Source: Anaerolineaceae bacterium (lineage in GTDB: Bacteria > Chloroflexota > Anaerolineae > Anaerolineales > Anaerolineaceae). Taken from it: a stretch of DNA of 37,450 nucleotides. The number at the start of each line of letters is the position of its first letter. Position 1 is the first letter of the stretch. Of this stretch, positions 17,277 to 26,401 are shown piece by piece. Below the pieces are notes generated by a model, which saw nothing but the letters and a program-made list of their open reading frames with translations, ran no database searches and was not told where the DNA came from. Location of the stretch: NCBI GenBank assembly GCA_017417055.1, contig JAFPZX010000036.1, forward strand, positions 1 through 37,450, read 5' to 3'. The position numbers were made by a program, and so were the translations under genes.

Positions 17277-17459
17277 AAATAAGAAAAAAGAAATAAGAAA
17301 TAAGAAATCAAAAAACTAATCTATCTGAATAAGATTTTTGATTATCCGGTTCGTATTTCTTATGATGTTCACCTTTTGTCTTATTTTTTTATTATTCGGT
17401 TCAAATTCATAATAATTTGCTGAATAATTGTCTTATTTCTTATTTCTGATTTCTTATTT
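17277..17459. repeat. Heptamer inverted-repeat element E3, 29-bp arms
   Basis: Left arm 17277-17305 and right arm 17431-17459 are reverse complements at 27 of 29 positions. Each arm is made of about four 7-bp units of the word TAAGAAA or its complement. The 125-bp interior is AT-rich and contains two diverged direct copies of a motif around ATTATNCGGTTC (near 17341-17352 and 17392-17403). On the minus-strand transcript it would fold into a long hairpin between binding protein and permease genes. Confidence 0.85.
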
Positions 17460-17468
17460 ATCAAAATG

Positions 17469-17515
17469 CCCCGGAAGGTCGGGACAGCCGCGCCTGGCTG
17501 CCCCTGCCGTCCGGG
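17469..17515 (-). terminator. Nested GC-rich hairpin after the second binding-protein gene
   Basis: Outer stem CCGGA/TCCGG (ends 17475 and 17510) encloses GGGACAGCC (17481-17489) with GGCTGCCCC (17496-17504). There is no U-run, so it may protect the upstream message end or attenuate rather than fully terminate. Confidence 0.5.
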
Positions 17516-17527
17516 ATCGATCAAATC

Positions 17528-18646
17528 TTATTTCGCGTGGCGGGCCACAACGTCTTCGACAGAGAGTTTCGCGCAGGCAGCTGCCAGATCTTCATACGGC
17601 AGTTCAGCCAGAGCTTTGATTTCATCTTCATAGTACGGCAGTTCGGTGCCGGTGAAGTATTCAGCATAGTTTGCGTAATCTTCCGGGGAAGCAACGAACA
17701 TGTACGGGAAGACCATGTCATAGAAACCATCGGTCGCGACTTCGTAGTTACCTTTAATGGCGTTGTAGACCATCAGGAAGGCATAGAACGGGTCGGCATA
17801 GTGACCGCCGGATTCAGCAGCCATAGCGCCGGTTTCCAATTTGACGTCCAGATCGGGGAGGAAGTCAGTGGAAGCAACAGCGATCTTGCCGGTCAGGCCC
17901 AGACCTTCGATACCGGCGATAGCGCCCAACAGGGTGTCGCCGCCGCCGCCCGCAACGATGAGGGCGTCGATATCAGGGTTAGCCTGGATGATGGCTTCAG
18001 CAGTGGCACGGCCGGTGTCGGTGGTGGTGCGGCCGTACTGCGGTTCGAGCAGGACCATCTGATCATCCGGATGGGCTTCATTCCAGGCTTCAACGCCGGC
18101 CTGATAACCAGCCCAGCGGCCGAGGAATGTTGCATCGCCCGGTTCCCAGCCTTCCAAACCGATCTTGCGGCAGCCCTTTTCGCCAAGGATGGTGACGAGG
18201 GTCTTACCATTGTCGAATTCGGATTCGTGGACTGCGCCGACATAGTACGGTGATTCAGAAGCCATTTCGTATTCGTCCGGGTTGGCTTCCGGGTCGATCA
18301 CACGGAAGAACTGAGCGACATACATTTCGTTGTCGTTGGCGGTCTTGATGACGGAACCCATTTCAGCGGAAGCGGAGTTGCAGATGATGATACCATCGCA
18401 GTCAGCCAGTGCCAGGGTTTCGGCAGAAGCGGTGACCTGTTCAGAGATGTGAGCCTGGTCAACCCACTGGGTTTCGACGTCAAGAGCTTCAGCAGCGGCG
18501 TCGATGAGGCGCTTTACTTCGCTGCCCAGGGTGTCGGTGGAGCTCCAAATAGAGATACCGATTTTGATTTTATCGTCCGCGGATGCGGATGCGACTACGC
18601 CGCACAACATTGTCAATGCTAACAGCAAAGCGACAAACTTTTTCAT
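17528..18646 (-). CDS. Sugar-binding protein of the second CUT2 importer
   Basis: Peripla_BP_4 family substrate-binding protein, 372 residues. The signal peptide is MKKFVALLLALTMLCGVVASASA, and the mature protein begins DDKIKIGISIWSSTDTLGSEV. Hinge-type features include CDGIIICNSASAEMGSVIKTAND, GRWAGYQAGVEAW and AIIQANPDIDALIVAGGGGDTLLGAIAGIEGLG. AAGGAG precedes ATG 18646. The sequence is clearly different from the YtfQ-like protein at 26402-27409, so the two importers probably prefer different sugars or anomers. Position directly after araD suggests a pentose. C-ending codon bias indicates high expression. Confidence 0.85.
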   Translation of the reverse strand: MKKFVALLLALTMLCGVVASASADDKIKIGISIWSSTDTLGSEVKRLIDAAAEALDVETQWVDQAHISEQVTASAETLALADCDGIIICNSASAEMGSVIKTANDNEMYVAQFFRVIDPEANPDEYEMASESPYYVGAVHESEFDNGKTLVTILGEKGCRKIGLEGWEPGDATFLGRWAGYQAGVEAWNEAHPDDQMVLLEPQYGRTTTDTGRATAEAIIQANPDIDALIVAGGGGDTLLGAIAGIEGLGLTGKIAVASTDFLPDLDVKLETGAMAAESGGHYADPFYAFLMVYNAIKGNYEVATDGFYDMVFPYMFVASPEDYANYAEYFTGTELPYYEDEIKALAELPYEDLAAACAKLSVEDVVARHAK

Positions 18647-18730
18647 GGTTTATACTCCTTTTTTTTGATCAAACGATTCTCTCAAACCTTAGGCAGGCGC
18701 ACCTGTGTTCGAAACAAACGTCGATTTTAC

Positions 18731-18807
18731 TTAGGTTTCAGGTTTCAGGTGGTTACTTCTTACTGCTACATACCTATAACCTATAACCCACAACCTATAA
18801 CCTAATT
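18731..18807. repeat. Heptamer element E4
   Basis: A short G-rich left part (about three units of AGGTTTC, 18732-18751) is followed by C-rich units in strict 7-bp phase from 18773 to 18807 (CCTATAA three times, CCCACAA, CCTAATT). The final CCTAATT contains the complement of the araD TAG stop, exactly as in E1. Confidence 0.75.
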
Positions 18808-19494
18808 TTGACCGTAATAGGCATTCTTCCCGTGCTTGCGCAGGTAGTGCTTGTCCAGCAAAGCCTGCTGCATATCGGGGAGCGCGGGATAAAGCATTTC
18901 CGCGTGATAATTCATTTCAGCCACGGTTTCCATCACCATCATGTTGTGGACCGCGTTGAATGCATCGGTACCCCAGGCAAAGGGACCGTGTGAATGAACG
19001 AGCACACCCGGGATGGCATCCGGATCCAAATCACGGAAAGTCTCCGCAATCACGTTGCCGGTTTCCAGTTCATACTTCCCTTTGATTTCCGCTTCTGTCA
19101 TCCGGCGGGTGCAGGGAATGGCACCATAGAAATAATCACCGTGGGTTGTTCCGAGCGGACGGATCGGCACACCGGCCTGGGCGTAGGAAACAGCCCATTT
19201 AGAGTGTGTATGAACAACTCCGCCGATGTTCGGGAATGTGTTGTAGAGGACGACATGCGTATCGGTGTCGCTGGAAGGTTTGTATCTTCCCTCAACCTTT
19301 TCACCGGTCTCAATGCTCACGACGACCATATCTTCCGGTTTCAGTTCGTTATATTCCACACCGCTGGGCTTGATGACCATCAGGTTGGATTCGCGGTCGA
19401 TCCCGGAAACATTCCCCCAGGTGAAAATGACCAGGTTGTATTTCGGCAGAAGCATATTGGCTTCATAAACTTGTTGTTTCAGTGCTTCAAGCAT
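18802..19494 (-). CDS. araD: L-ribulose-5-phosphate 4-epimerase
   Basis: Class II aldolase/adducin-family zinc enzyme converting L-ribulose-5-phosphate to D-xylulose-5-phosphate, 230 residues (E. coli AraD is 231). The zinc ligands are H95 and H97 in VVHTHS and the later VHSHG (H167/H169). D76 and the C-terminal tyrosines (226/227) match catalytic positions of the E. coli enzyme. GNVSG and KPSGVEY form the phosphate/substrate loop. It begins 3 bp after the kinase stop with GGAGG ahead, so the two genes are coupled. Its stop sits in a heptamer unit. Confidence 0.95.
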   Translation of the reverse strand: MLEALKQQVYEANMLLPKYNLVIFTWGNVSGIDRESNLMVIKPSGVEYNELKPEDMVVVSIETGEKVEGRYKPSSDTDTHVVLYNTFPNIGGVVHTHSKWAVSYAQAGVPIRPLGTTHGDYFYGAIPCTRRMTEAEIKGKYELETGNVIAETFRDLDPDAIPGVLVHSHGPFAWGTDAFNAVHNMMVMETVAEMNYHAEMLYPALPDMQQALLDKHYLRKHGKNAYYGQN

Positions 19495-19497
19495 GAA

Positions 19498-21048
19498 TTA
19501 AAACCTCCGGATCGCTGTTTTTTCCACTTCCAGACAATTTTTGTACTGTCTGATGAATTGATTGAATCCGTCCACTTCATCCGGATCTGCCATCACGGTT
19601 GAGGAAGCGCAGCCCGCGAACACTTTATTGTCGAGGTAATCCTCCAGTGTTTCGTTTTCACCGCGCCATAAGGCGTAGGCACACAGCAGCGCCATGCCAT
19701 AGGGACCGCCTTCTCCGGCTGTCTGCATCACGCTGACAGGGGTGTTGATGGCAGCGGAAAGCATACGCTGACCGACTTCTTCTGTCTTGAAGAAACCGCC
19801 ATGACCGTAAATCTTGTCGATTTCCACCTTTTCTTCACTCAGGATGTCCATGCCGATCTTGAGCGTGGCGAGCGCGCTGTAAAGATGGGTGCGCATAAAA
19901 TTGGCCAGGCTGAATTTGGAATCAGCCTTCCGCAGGAAGAGCGGGCGTCCCTGATCCAAATCGGTCACGCCTTCACCGGAATAGTAGTTGTAGCTCAGCA
20001 GATCGCCGCAGTCTTTGTCCCCATCGAGGGCAACGCGGAACAATTTTGTGTAAAGCGTATCTGTATCAACAGTAAAACCGAAGAGGTCGATGGATTCCCG
20101 GAACAGGCTCACCCAGGCGTTGATGTCACTCGTGCAGTTGTTGCAGTGAACCATGGCGACAGGCTTGCCGACCGGTGTGGTGACCATGTCGATTTCGCGG
20201 TGGACTTTGAGCTTTTTGTCGACAACGACCATGGCAAAGTCACTGGTCCCGGCGGAGACATTCCCGGTGCGGACACGGACGCTGTTGGTGGCAACCATAC
20301 CGGTTCCGGCATCCCCTTCGCAGGGAACCAGGGGAATCCCGGCTTTCAATTCGCCGCTTGGGTCGAGATATAATGCGCCTTCCGTGGTCAGTGTTCCGGC
20401 ATCATCTCCGGCAGAAAGAACTTCCGGCAGCAGGCTCAGCAGATCTGCGCCTGTCAGGTCATTGAATTTTTTGACCATTTCCGCGTCGTACTGATTCGTC
20501 GTGCTGTCAATGGGGAACATGCCGCTGGCTTCACCGACGCCCATCACTTTTTTGCCCGTGAGTTTGTAGTGAACATAGCCTGCGAGGGTGGTGATGTAAG
20601 CGATGTTCGGAACATGCGCTTCCTTGTGGATCATCGCCTGATACAGATGGGCGATGGACCAGCGCTGCGGAATGTTGAACCCGAAGAGATGGGTCAACTG
20701 TTCAGCTGCTTCCGCGGTGATGGTGTTCCGCCAGGTGCGAAATTCGCATAGTTGATTATCGTCTTTATCAAAAGGCAGATACCCGTGCATCATGGCGGAA
20801 ATGCCAATGGCGCCGGTGGTGGTCAGATTTTGCGCGTATTTTTCCTTTACGTCGCGTTTCAGGTCCGCAAAGCAGGCCTGCAGACCGTTTTGAACTTCTG
20901 TAAGAGAGTAGGTCCAGATCCCATTGACCAGGCTGTTTTCCCAGGTAAAGGAGCCGGAGGCAAGGACCTGATGATCCCTGCCGAGCAATACAGATTTAAT
21001 TCGGGTAGAACCGAGTTCAATTCCGATAACAGTATCTTTGAGGTTCAT
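19498..21048 (-). CDS. FGGY-family carbohydrate kinase, probable L-ribulokinase
   Basis: Cytoplasmic sugar kinase, 516 residues from ATG 21048; an earlier in-frame ATG (21072) would overlap the end of araA. The N-terminal phosphate-binding segment is [16 protein letters not shown]. The middle has [11 protein letters not shown] and [14 protein letters not shown], and a C-terminal FGGY segment contains [21 protein letters not shown] and [17 protein letters not shown]. It differs from classical E. coli AraB and looks like the shorter kinase type that sits beside araA and araD in Firmicutes. The position between araA and araD makes L-ribulose the likely substrate. Xylulose is the alternative. Confidence 0.87.
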   Translation of the reverse strand: MNLKDTVIGIELGSTRIKSVLLGRDHQVLASGSFTWENSLVNGIWTYSLTEVQNGLQACFADLKRDVKEKYAQNLTTTGAIGISAMMHGYLPFDKDDNQLCEFRTWRNTITAEAAEQLTHLFGFNIPQRWSIAHLYQAMIHKEAHVPNIAYITTLAGYVHYKLTGKKVMGVGEASGMFPIDSTTNQYDAEMVKKFNDLTGADLLSLLPEVLSAGDDAGTLTTEGALYLDPSGELKAGIPLVPCEGDAGTGMVATNSVRVRTGNVSAGTSDFAMVVVDKKLKVHREIDMVTTPVGKPVAMVHCNNCTSDINAWVSLFRESIDLFGFTVDTDTLYTKLFRVALDGDKDCGDLLSYNYYSGEGVTDLDQGRPLFLRKADSKFSLANFMRTHLYSALATLKIGMDILSEEKVEIDKIYGHGGFFKTEEVGQRMLSAAINTPVSVMQTAGEGGPYGMALLCAYALWRGENETLEDYLDNKVFAGCASSTVMADPDEVDGFNQFIRQYKNCLEVEKTAIRRF

Positions 21049-21052
21049 AAGC

Positions 21053-22516
21053 TTACCGCAGCTTCCAGGCAATATCTTTAATGAAGAGTTCGTCTTCTAA
21101 TTTTTCAACGGTAGTTTCTTTGTCGATGTGGACAAATTCGATATCCATGAATTTGGCAAAGTCACGCAGCATTTCCGGAGTCACATCGTAGCTCAGCACG
21201 GTGTGGTGGGCACCGCCAGCGGTGATCCAGCATTCCACGCCATCGGTGAGGTCAGGCAGCGCGCGCCACATCACACGGGCAACCGGCAGGTTGGGCATGG
21301 GCATGATGGGTTTCACAGCTTCGATGTCCTGAACGATCAGGCGCAGACGTCCGCCCATATCGATGAGGGAAGCGACGATCCCTTTTCCTTCCTTACCTTC
21401 AAAGACCAGACGGGCGGGATCCTTTTCGTTCATGCCGATACCCAGATGGTGTGTTTCGATGCGGGGTTTGTCAGCTGCCAGTGACGGGCAGACTTCCAGC
21501 ATGTGAGCGCCGAGGGAATATTCGTGCCCTTTGACCAGATGGTAGGTGTAGTCTTCCATAAAGCCGCTGGCGCCATTGCCGCCTTCGCCCATGGCTTTGA
21601 GGATCGCGGTCATAGCGGAGACTTTCCAGTCGCCTTCACCACCGTAGCCATACCCCTGTGCCATCAGGTGCTGGGAAGCCAGTCCCGGCAGCTGTTCCAT
21701 GCCATAAAGATCCTGGAAGGTGTTGGAGAAGGCCTTGCAGCCGTTGCGGTCCATCATTTTCTTGATGGCGATTTCTTCACGGGCCTGATATTTGATGGCG
21801 TAGATGTTATCGGTGTTGATGTCATAGGAGGCTTTGTATTCATTGAAGAGCGCTTCCACTTCCTCATCGGTGACGGCGTTCATTTCCTTCACAAGGTCTC
21901 CGACTGCCCATGTGTTGACTTCCCATCCGAGCTTCTTCTGGACTTCGACCTTGTCGCCTTCGGTCACAGCCACGTCGCGCATGTTGTCACCAAAGCGCAT
22001 CACCTTCATATGTTTGGAGAAATTGACACCAATCGCGACTTTCTGGAATTCAGCCAGCCGTGCGATCACTTTTTCGTCTTTCCAATAACCGGCAATGACC
22101 TTACGGGGCTTGCGGAGTCTCGCACCGATGAATCCGTGTTCCCGGTCACCATGGGCAGCCTGGTTGAGGTTCATGAAATCCATATCGATTTCTTCGTTGG
22201 GAATTTCCAGATTGTATTGGGTCGCGAAATGGCACCAGGGTTTCTGGAGCAGTTCGAGTCCGTTCAGCCACATCTTGGAGGGGGAGAAGGTATGGCACCA
22301 GGTGACGACACCGACACAGTTATCGTCAAAATTGGCTTCCTTCATCACGGATGTGATCTGGTTGGAGCTCATCGCTGTCACTTTGTAAATCAGCGGATAA
22401 GGCAGCTTTTCGCTGAGCCAAGCGGCCATTTCAGAACCGCGTTCCGCTACAGTCTTTAAAACATCTTCACCGTAAAGGTCCTGAGAACCCACGACGAACC
22501 AAAATTCTTTATTCAT
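21053..22516 (-). CDS. araA: L-arabinose isomerase
   Basis: Converts L-arabinose to L-ribulose, manganese-dependent, cytoplasmic, normally hexameric. The 487 residues are the normal length. Diagnostic motifs are [17 protein letters not shown] at the N terminus, [34 protein letters not shown], and [29 protein letters not shown]. Also present are [27 protein letters not shown] and [15 protein letters not shown]. These contain the conserved metal-binding Glu and His residues. AAGGAG precedes ATG 22516. An internal promoter, a 5' hairpin and a CRP-like palindrome lie directly upstream, so the gene may be expressed independently of the transporter genes before it. Confidence 0.96.
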   Translation of the reverse strand: MNKEFWFVVGSQDLYGEDVLKTVAERGSEMAAWLSEKLPYPLIYKVTAMSSNQITSVMKEANFDDNCVGVVTWCHTFSPSKMWLNGLELLQKPWCHFATQYNLEIPNEEIDMDFMNLNQAAHGDREHGFIGARLRKPRKVIAGYWKDEKVIARLAEFQKVAIGVNFSKHMKVMRFGDNMRDVAVTEGDKVEVQKKLGWEVNTWAVGDLVKEMNAVTDEEVEALFNEYKASYDINTDNIYAIKYQAREEIAIKKMMDRNGCKAFSNTFQDLYGMEQLPGLASQHLMAQGYGYGGEGDWKVSAMTAILKAMGEGGNGASGFMEDYTYHLVKGHEYSLGAHMLEVCPSLAADKPRIETHHLGIGMNEKDPARLVFEGKEGKGIVASLIDMGGRLRLIVQDIEAVKPIMPMPNLPVARVMWRALPDLTDGVECWITAGGAHHTVLSYDVTPEMLRDFAKFMDIEFVHIDKETTVEKLEDELFIKDIAWKLR

Positions 22517-22532
22517 GTTTTTGTCTCCTTAA

Positions 22533-22561
22533 ACGCCTTTGTTTCAGGCGTATCAATTATA
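22533..22561 (-). promoter_or_regulatory. Predicted araA promoter -10 and 5' hairpin
   Basis: Minus-strand TATAAT occupies 22561-22556; the -35 region is weak, as in activator-dependent promoters. The transcript would begin near 22549, so the small stem ACGCCT/AGGCGT (22533-22538 with 22546-22551) would be at the very 5' end, just before the Shine-Dalgarno sequence. Confidence 0.5.
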
Positions 22562-22583
22562 AAATGAAAAAAAGGTTGTTTCC

Positions 22584-22599
22584 TGTGACTAATTTCACA
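22584..22599. promoter_or_regulatory. CRP/FNR-family-like operator upstream of araA
   Basis: Perfect half sites TGTGA (22584-22588) and TCACA (22595-22599) with a 6-bp centre, the consensus layout of CRP sites. Its centre is about 42.5 bp upstream of the predicted start of transcription, close to the -41.5 of class II activation. Confidence 0.6.
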
Positions 22600-22618
22600 T
22601 ATTTTTTATGACAAATGA

Positions 22619-22653
22619 ATTACCGGAAACCTCATTTTGAGGCTTCCGGTAAT
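22619..22653 (-). terminator. Strong hairpin between permease gene and araA
   Basis: 16-bp arms (22619-22634 and 22638-22653) pair with one mismatch around a 3-base loop, 6 bp after the permease stop. There is no clean U-run. It probably ends or stabilises the transporter message. Confidence 0.65.
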
Positions 22654-22658
22654 GTCTA

Positions 22659-23708
22659 TTAAAGCTTCTTGCGCGTACTGTAATTGGTGATGAAGGTCTG
22701 GATGCTGATGAACAGCAGCAGCAGCAAACCGGTCGCGATCTTCCCCCACCAGGAAAGCAGGTTACCATTGAAGGTGATGAGCGTCGGGATGACGGACTTC
22801 AGCAGCACGCCGACCAGTGTACCGAGCATGTTGCCGACACCACCGGTCAAAAGGGTACCGCCGATGACCGCACTGGAGATAGCTTCCAGTTCACCGCCCT
22901 GCAGAGAGAGGTTCCAGCCGGATTTTACATAAAGCGCGTATGCAACCCCGGCCAGGACGGAGCAGAAACCGTTGAACCCGTAAACCAGAACCTTGGTGCG
23001 GCCAACGGGAAGCCCCATCAGCTTTGCGGACTGTTCATTGCCGCCGATAGCGTAGATGTTGCGGCCGAAGCGGGTGCGCTGCAGGATAAAGAACCCGATC
23101 AGGATCATCGCGATAAAGAGAATGAAGTTCAGGTTGATGAAGGCAATCGGCTTGATCTTGACCCATTCGCCATCCACCATATGCATGAAGTATAACTTCC
23201 AGCCTGCCAGTGAATCGATCCACGGATGGGAGATGGTCAGAGATTCCCGGCTGATGAGGGAGCAGACACCGCGGGCGAGGAACATACCGGTCAGCGTGGT
23301 AATGAAAGGCGGAACGTTCAGGTAATGGATGGTCACACCCATCAGCAGCCCAAGCCCGATGCCGATGACAAAGGAGAACAGGATGCAAATCGCCGGATGG
23401 ATCCCCAGCACCCCGGTTCCGTAGGCGATGATCATGCCGGTGAGGCTGGCTACAGCCGCCACGGACAGGTCAATGCCGCCGGTGATCAGCACCATGGTCA
23501 TCCCGACAGCGGAGATGCCGTAATAGGAATTGTCAATGAACATGTTGATGAAGGTCCGCAGCGTTGTGAAGCCGACCTTTCCATACATGATCGCGCCGAA
23601 AGTATAGATAATGAGGAAAATCAGGATGGCTGCGTAAACCATGATGAAATTCGGGTTGAAAAGCTTATTCCAGAAAGTCTGGCGTTTTGATGTAGTTTTT
23701 CCTGCCAT
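22659..23708 (-). CDS. CUT2-type sugar ABC permease, YjfF-like (first importer)
   Basis: BPD_transp_2 permease, 349 residues. It shows MTMVLITGGIDLSVAAVASLTGMIIAYG, HYLNVPPFITTLTGMFLARGVCSLIS, coupling segment AIGGNEQSAKLMGLPVGRTKVLVYGFNG and GGTLLTGGVGNMLGTLVGVLL. It begins 1 bp after the preceding permease gene with AAGGAGG ahead. With the 23710-24777 product it forms the likely heterodimeric channel, as YtfT/YjfF do in E. coli for furanose sugars. Substrate here is probably arabinose or an arabinofuranoside, from context. Confidence 0.88.
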   Translation of the reverse strand: MAGKTTSKRQTFWNKLFNPNFIMVYAAILIFLIIYTFGAIMYGKVGFTTLRTFINMFIDNSYYGISAVGMTMVLITGGIDLSVAAVASLTGMIIAYGTGVLGIHPAICILFSFVIGIGLGLLMGVTIHYLNVPPFITTLTGMFLARGVCSLISRESLTISHPWIDSLAGWKLYFMHMVDGEWVKIKPIAFINLNFILFIAMILIGFFILQRTRFGRNIYAIGGNEQSAKLMGLPVGRTKVLVYGFNGFCSVLAGVAYALYVKSGWNLSLQGGELEAISSAVIGGTLLTGGVGNMLGTLVGVLLKSVIPTLITFNGNLLSWWGKIATGLLLLLFISIQTFITNYSTRKKL

Positions 23709-23709
23709 C

Positions 23710-24777
23710 TTATGCCTCCTTCACAACAGCGTGTCTTTTCGCGAATTTCTTTGAGAAGAAATTGCGCACCGGTTCGGACTGCAGGACGATGACAACCGCG
23801 ATGATGAGGGCTTTGAATGCCATCGTGGCTTCGGAAACGATGCCGAAATAGTAAACGAAGGTCACGATCGTGCGGATGATGATGGATCCGATGACCGTTC
23901 CGGCCAGGCTGAATTTGCCGCCGTTCATATTGGTTCCGCCGATAACCACCGCCAGAATTGCGTCCATTTCGTAGTTCAGCCCGGCATTGTTGGAGTCATT
24001 GGACATGATGCGGCTGGAGTAGATCAGCCCGGAAATGGCGGAAAGCAAACCCGTGATCGCGTAAACGATAATGATGACCATGCGTGCGTCAATACCGGCC
24101 AGGCGGCTGGCGCTGCGATTGATGCCGACGGATTCAACAAAGGTACCGAAAGCGGTCTTGCGGACGAAGACATACATAATGATGATGACCGCTATCGTGA
24201 TGATGATCGGCATAGGCAATGCGAGAAAATGTCCCTGACCAATCATGCGGAAGGGTGAATACTGTGTAGTGAACTGTTTCCCGTTGGTGACGATCTGTGC
24301 CACACCGCGTCCGCAGACCATCAGGATCAGGGTCGCGATAATTGGCTGGATGTTGCCGACGCCGATCAGGAAGCCATTGAACATGCCCATGAGAATGCAG
24401 ACAAAAATCGGGATCAGGATCGCCATCCAGAACGGTTTTACAGTGTAGTCACCCGGGGTGTTGTAAACCAGCACATCCCAGCGCATATATTTCAGAGCGA
24501 TGGCGCCTGCGACGGCGACCATAGCGCCGACCGAAAGGTCCGTGCCGCCAAGGGCGATGACCAGTGTCATACCGAGGGCGATAATGGTGATTTCCGCTGA
24601 ACGGTTGATGATGTCGATAAGGGAACCGTAAAGCATTCCGGTTGCCGGCTGATAGCTGATCTTGAAGAAATCGGGACGTTTGAGCAGACAAACGAGGAGG
24701 ATCAACAATTCAGCGACCACTGCCCAGAAGATTTTTGATTTGGTAATATCAGATAAGTTGAACTTCTTTTTGCTCAT
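23710..24777 (-). CDS. CUT2-type sugar ABC permease, YtfT-like (first importer)
   Basis: BPD_transp_2 permease, 355 residues, with IIALGMTLVIALGGTDLSVGAMVAVAGAIAL, GNIQPIIATLILMVCGRGVAQIVTNGKQ, the coupling segment SVGINRSASRLAGIDARMVII and AVVIGGTNMNGGKFSLAGTVIGS. Its ATG overlaps the ATPase stop (ATGA), so translation is coupled. A cytoplasmic N-terminal segment rich in Lys precedes the first helix. Confidence 0.88.
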   Translation of the reverse strand: MSKKKFNLSDITKSKIFWAVVAELLILLVCLLKRPDFFKISYQPATGMLYGSLIDIINRSAEITIIALGMTLVIALGGTDLSVGAMVAVAGAIALKYMRWDVLVYNTPGDYTVKPFWMAILIPIFVCILMGMFNGFLIGVGNIQPIIATLILMVCGRGVAQIVTNGKQFTTQYSPFRMIGQGHFLALPMPIIITIAVIIIMYVFVRKTAFGTFVESVGINRSASRLAGIDARMVIIIVYAITGLLSAISGLIYSSRIMSNDSNNAGLNYEMDAILAVVIGGTNMNGGKFSLAGTVIGSIIIRTIVTFVYYFGIVSEATMAFKALIIAVVIVLQSEPVRNFFSKKFAKRHAVVKEA

Positions 24778-26297
24778 GCTTTCACCTCTTCGCCTGCTGA
24801 AGATCCTTCAGCAATGATGTTCAGAATGTCCTGCTGTGTGCAGTTTTCGCCGTTGACCTCAGCGACCTTCTTGCGGTCCCGCATGATTTCAATGCGGTTG
24901 GAGCAGCGGATGATTTCGTCCAGTTCCGAGCTGATGAAAATTACGGACTGTCCTTCTTTGCACATTTCCAGCATCAGGCGCTGGATCTCTGCCTTTGCGC
25001 CTACGTCGATACCGCGGGTCGGTTCATCAAGGATCAGTACGTCCGGGTCGGTTGCCATCCAGCGGGCGAGGATCACTTTTTGCTGATTACCGCCGGAAAG
25101 TTCACCGATTTTCTTTTCTGCGTCCGGAGTGGCGATTCCGAGGGCTTTGATGAATTTATCGGCAAGTTCGTCCTGTTCTCTTCGGCTGATAGGGTGGAGG
25201 AAGCCCCTGCGGGCCTGCAGTGCGAGGGAGATGTTCTCACGGATGGTCAGGTCGCTGATAATGCCGTCACGCTTGCGGTCTTCCGGACAGAAGGCGATCT
25301 TGTTGGCAATGGCATCGTGCGGCTGGCGGAGGTTCACCTGCTGGCCGCTCTTTTCGATCTTCCCGGTTTCTGTTCCCTTGACGCCGAAGAGCATTTCAGC
25401 GGTTTCCGTACGTCCGGAGCCCAGCAGCCCGGCGAAGCCCATCAGTTCGCCTTTCTTCAGACTGATGGAGACGTCCTCAACGGATCCTTTGATTCCGATG
25501 TGGCTGGCGGTGAGCATATAAGGCGCATTCGGGTCAACGTTAGCCCGCTTGAGGTTGAAGATCGTGTCCATATCTTTACCGACCATCTTGGTGACCAGTT
25601 CGACTTTGGAAAGCTCATCAATATTATAGGAACCAATCAGGTGCCCGTTGCGCAGGATCGTCATGCGGTCCGAAATCTGATAAATCTGGTCCAGAAAGTG
25701 GGTGATGAAGATGATCCCCATGCCTTCCGCTTTCAGTTCCCGCATCACTTCAAAGAGCAGCTTGACTTCGTTGTCATCCAGGGAGGATGTCGGTTCATCA
25801 AGGATCAGGATCTTCGCTTTGATGTCAACCGCGCGGGCGATGGAAACCATCTGCTGCACGGCGGTGGAATAAACATACAGAGGGCGGGTGACATCGATAT
25901 CCATATGGAAACGCTGCATCAGTTTTTCCGCTCGTCTGTTGATCTCTTTCCAATTGATCTGTTTGTGTTTCATCGGCTGCCGTCCGGCAAAGATGTTTTC
26001 CGCAACGGTCAGGTTCGGGCAGAGATTGATTTCCTGGAACACGGTGGAAATGCCCATCGTAATAGCATCCTGCGGTGAGGTCGGGGTGATTTCTTTTCCA
26101 TCCAGAATGATTTGCCCTGCGTCCTTGTGGTTTACACCGGTCAGACATTTGATCAGTGTGGATTTTCCGGCCCCGTTTTCCCCCAGCAGGGAGTGAACTT
26201 CACCGGCTTTCAGATTGAAATCGACTTTGTCCAGCGCTTTGACGCCCGGGAACTGGATTTCGATCTGTTTCATTTCGAGAATATAGTCGTTAGCCAA
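24774..26297 (-). CDS. CUT2-type sugar ABC ATPase, tandem domains (first importer)
   Basis: YtfR/RbsA-like double ATPase, 507 residues. It starts at TTG 26297 (MANDYILEMKQIEIQFPG), placed 5 bp after AGGAGGG. The first domain has Walker A GENGAGKST, a degenerate signature (YSTAVQQMVSIARAV) and Walker B ILILDEPTSSLD. The second has LLGSGRTETAEMLFG in place of Walker A, then CPEDRKRDGI, LSGGNQQKVILARWM and VLILDEPTRGIDVGAKAEI. It follows the binding-protein gene after a double hairpin, a layout that usually lowers ATPase output relative to binding protein. Confidence 0.92.
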   Translation of the reverse strand: MANDYILEMKQIEIQFPGVKALDKVDFNLKAGEVHSLLGENGAGKSTLIKCLTGVNHKDAGQIILDGKEITPTSPQDAITMGISTVFQEINLCPNLTVAENIFAGRQPMKHKQINWKEINRRAEKLMQRFHMDIDVTRPLYVYSTAVQQMVSIARAVDIKAKILILDEPTSSLDDNEVKLLFEVMRELKAEGMGIIFITHFLDQIYQISDRMTILRNGHLIGSYNIDELSKVELVTKMVGKDMDTIFNLKRANVDPNAPYMLTASHIGIKGSVEDVSISLKKGELMGFAGLLGSGRTETAEMLFGVKGTETGKIEKSGQQVNLRQPHDAIANKIAFCPEDRKRDGIISDLTIRENISLALQARRGFLHPISRREQDELADKFIKALGIATPDAEKKIGELSGGNQQKVILARWMATDPDVLILDEPTRGIDVGAKAEIQRLMLEMCKEGQSVIFISSELDEIIRCSNRIEIMRDRKKVAEVNGENCTQQDILNIIAEGSSAGEEVKA

Positions 26298-26316
26298 GGT
26301 GCCCTCCTTTTTTCAA

Positions 26317-26384
26317 AAAATACAGGACGGAGGAGCGCTTTCTCGTCCGCCCTGTATTTTGAAGCTCCCCTTTCGGGGAGCTTC
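26317..26384 (-). terminator. Double hairpin between binding-protein and ATPase genes
   Basis: Stem 1: GAAGCTCCCC (26361-26370) with GGGGAGCTTC (26375-26384), perfect 10 bp with a 4-base loop. Stem 2: 26317-26331 with 26346-26360, 14 pairs with one mismatch. In the transcript both follow the binding-protein stop and precede the ATPase ribosome binding site. The likely role is 3'-end protection and partial termination. Confidence 0.7.
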
Positions 26385-26401
26385 GGAAACATTACATTCG
26401 A

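Noticed and set aside
18801-18807. Telomere-like repeats suggesting a linear replicon end
   Set aside because: The units are degenerate, few and located between co-directional genes, so a replicon end is not plausible.
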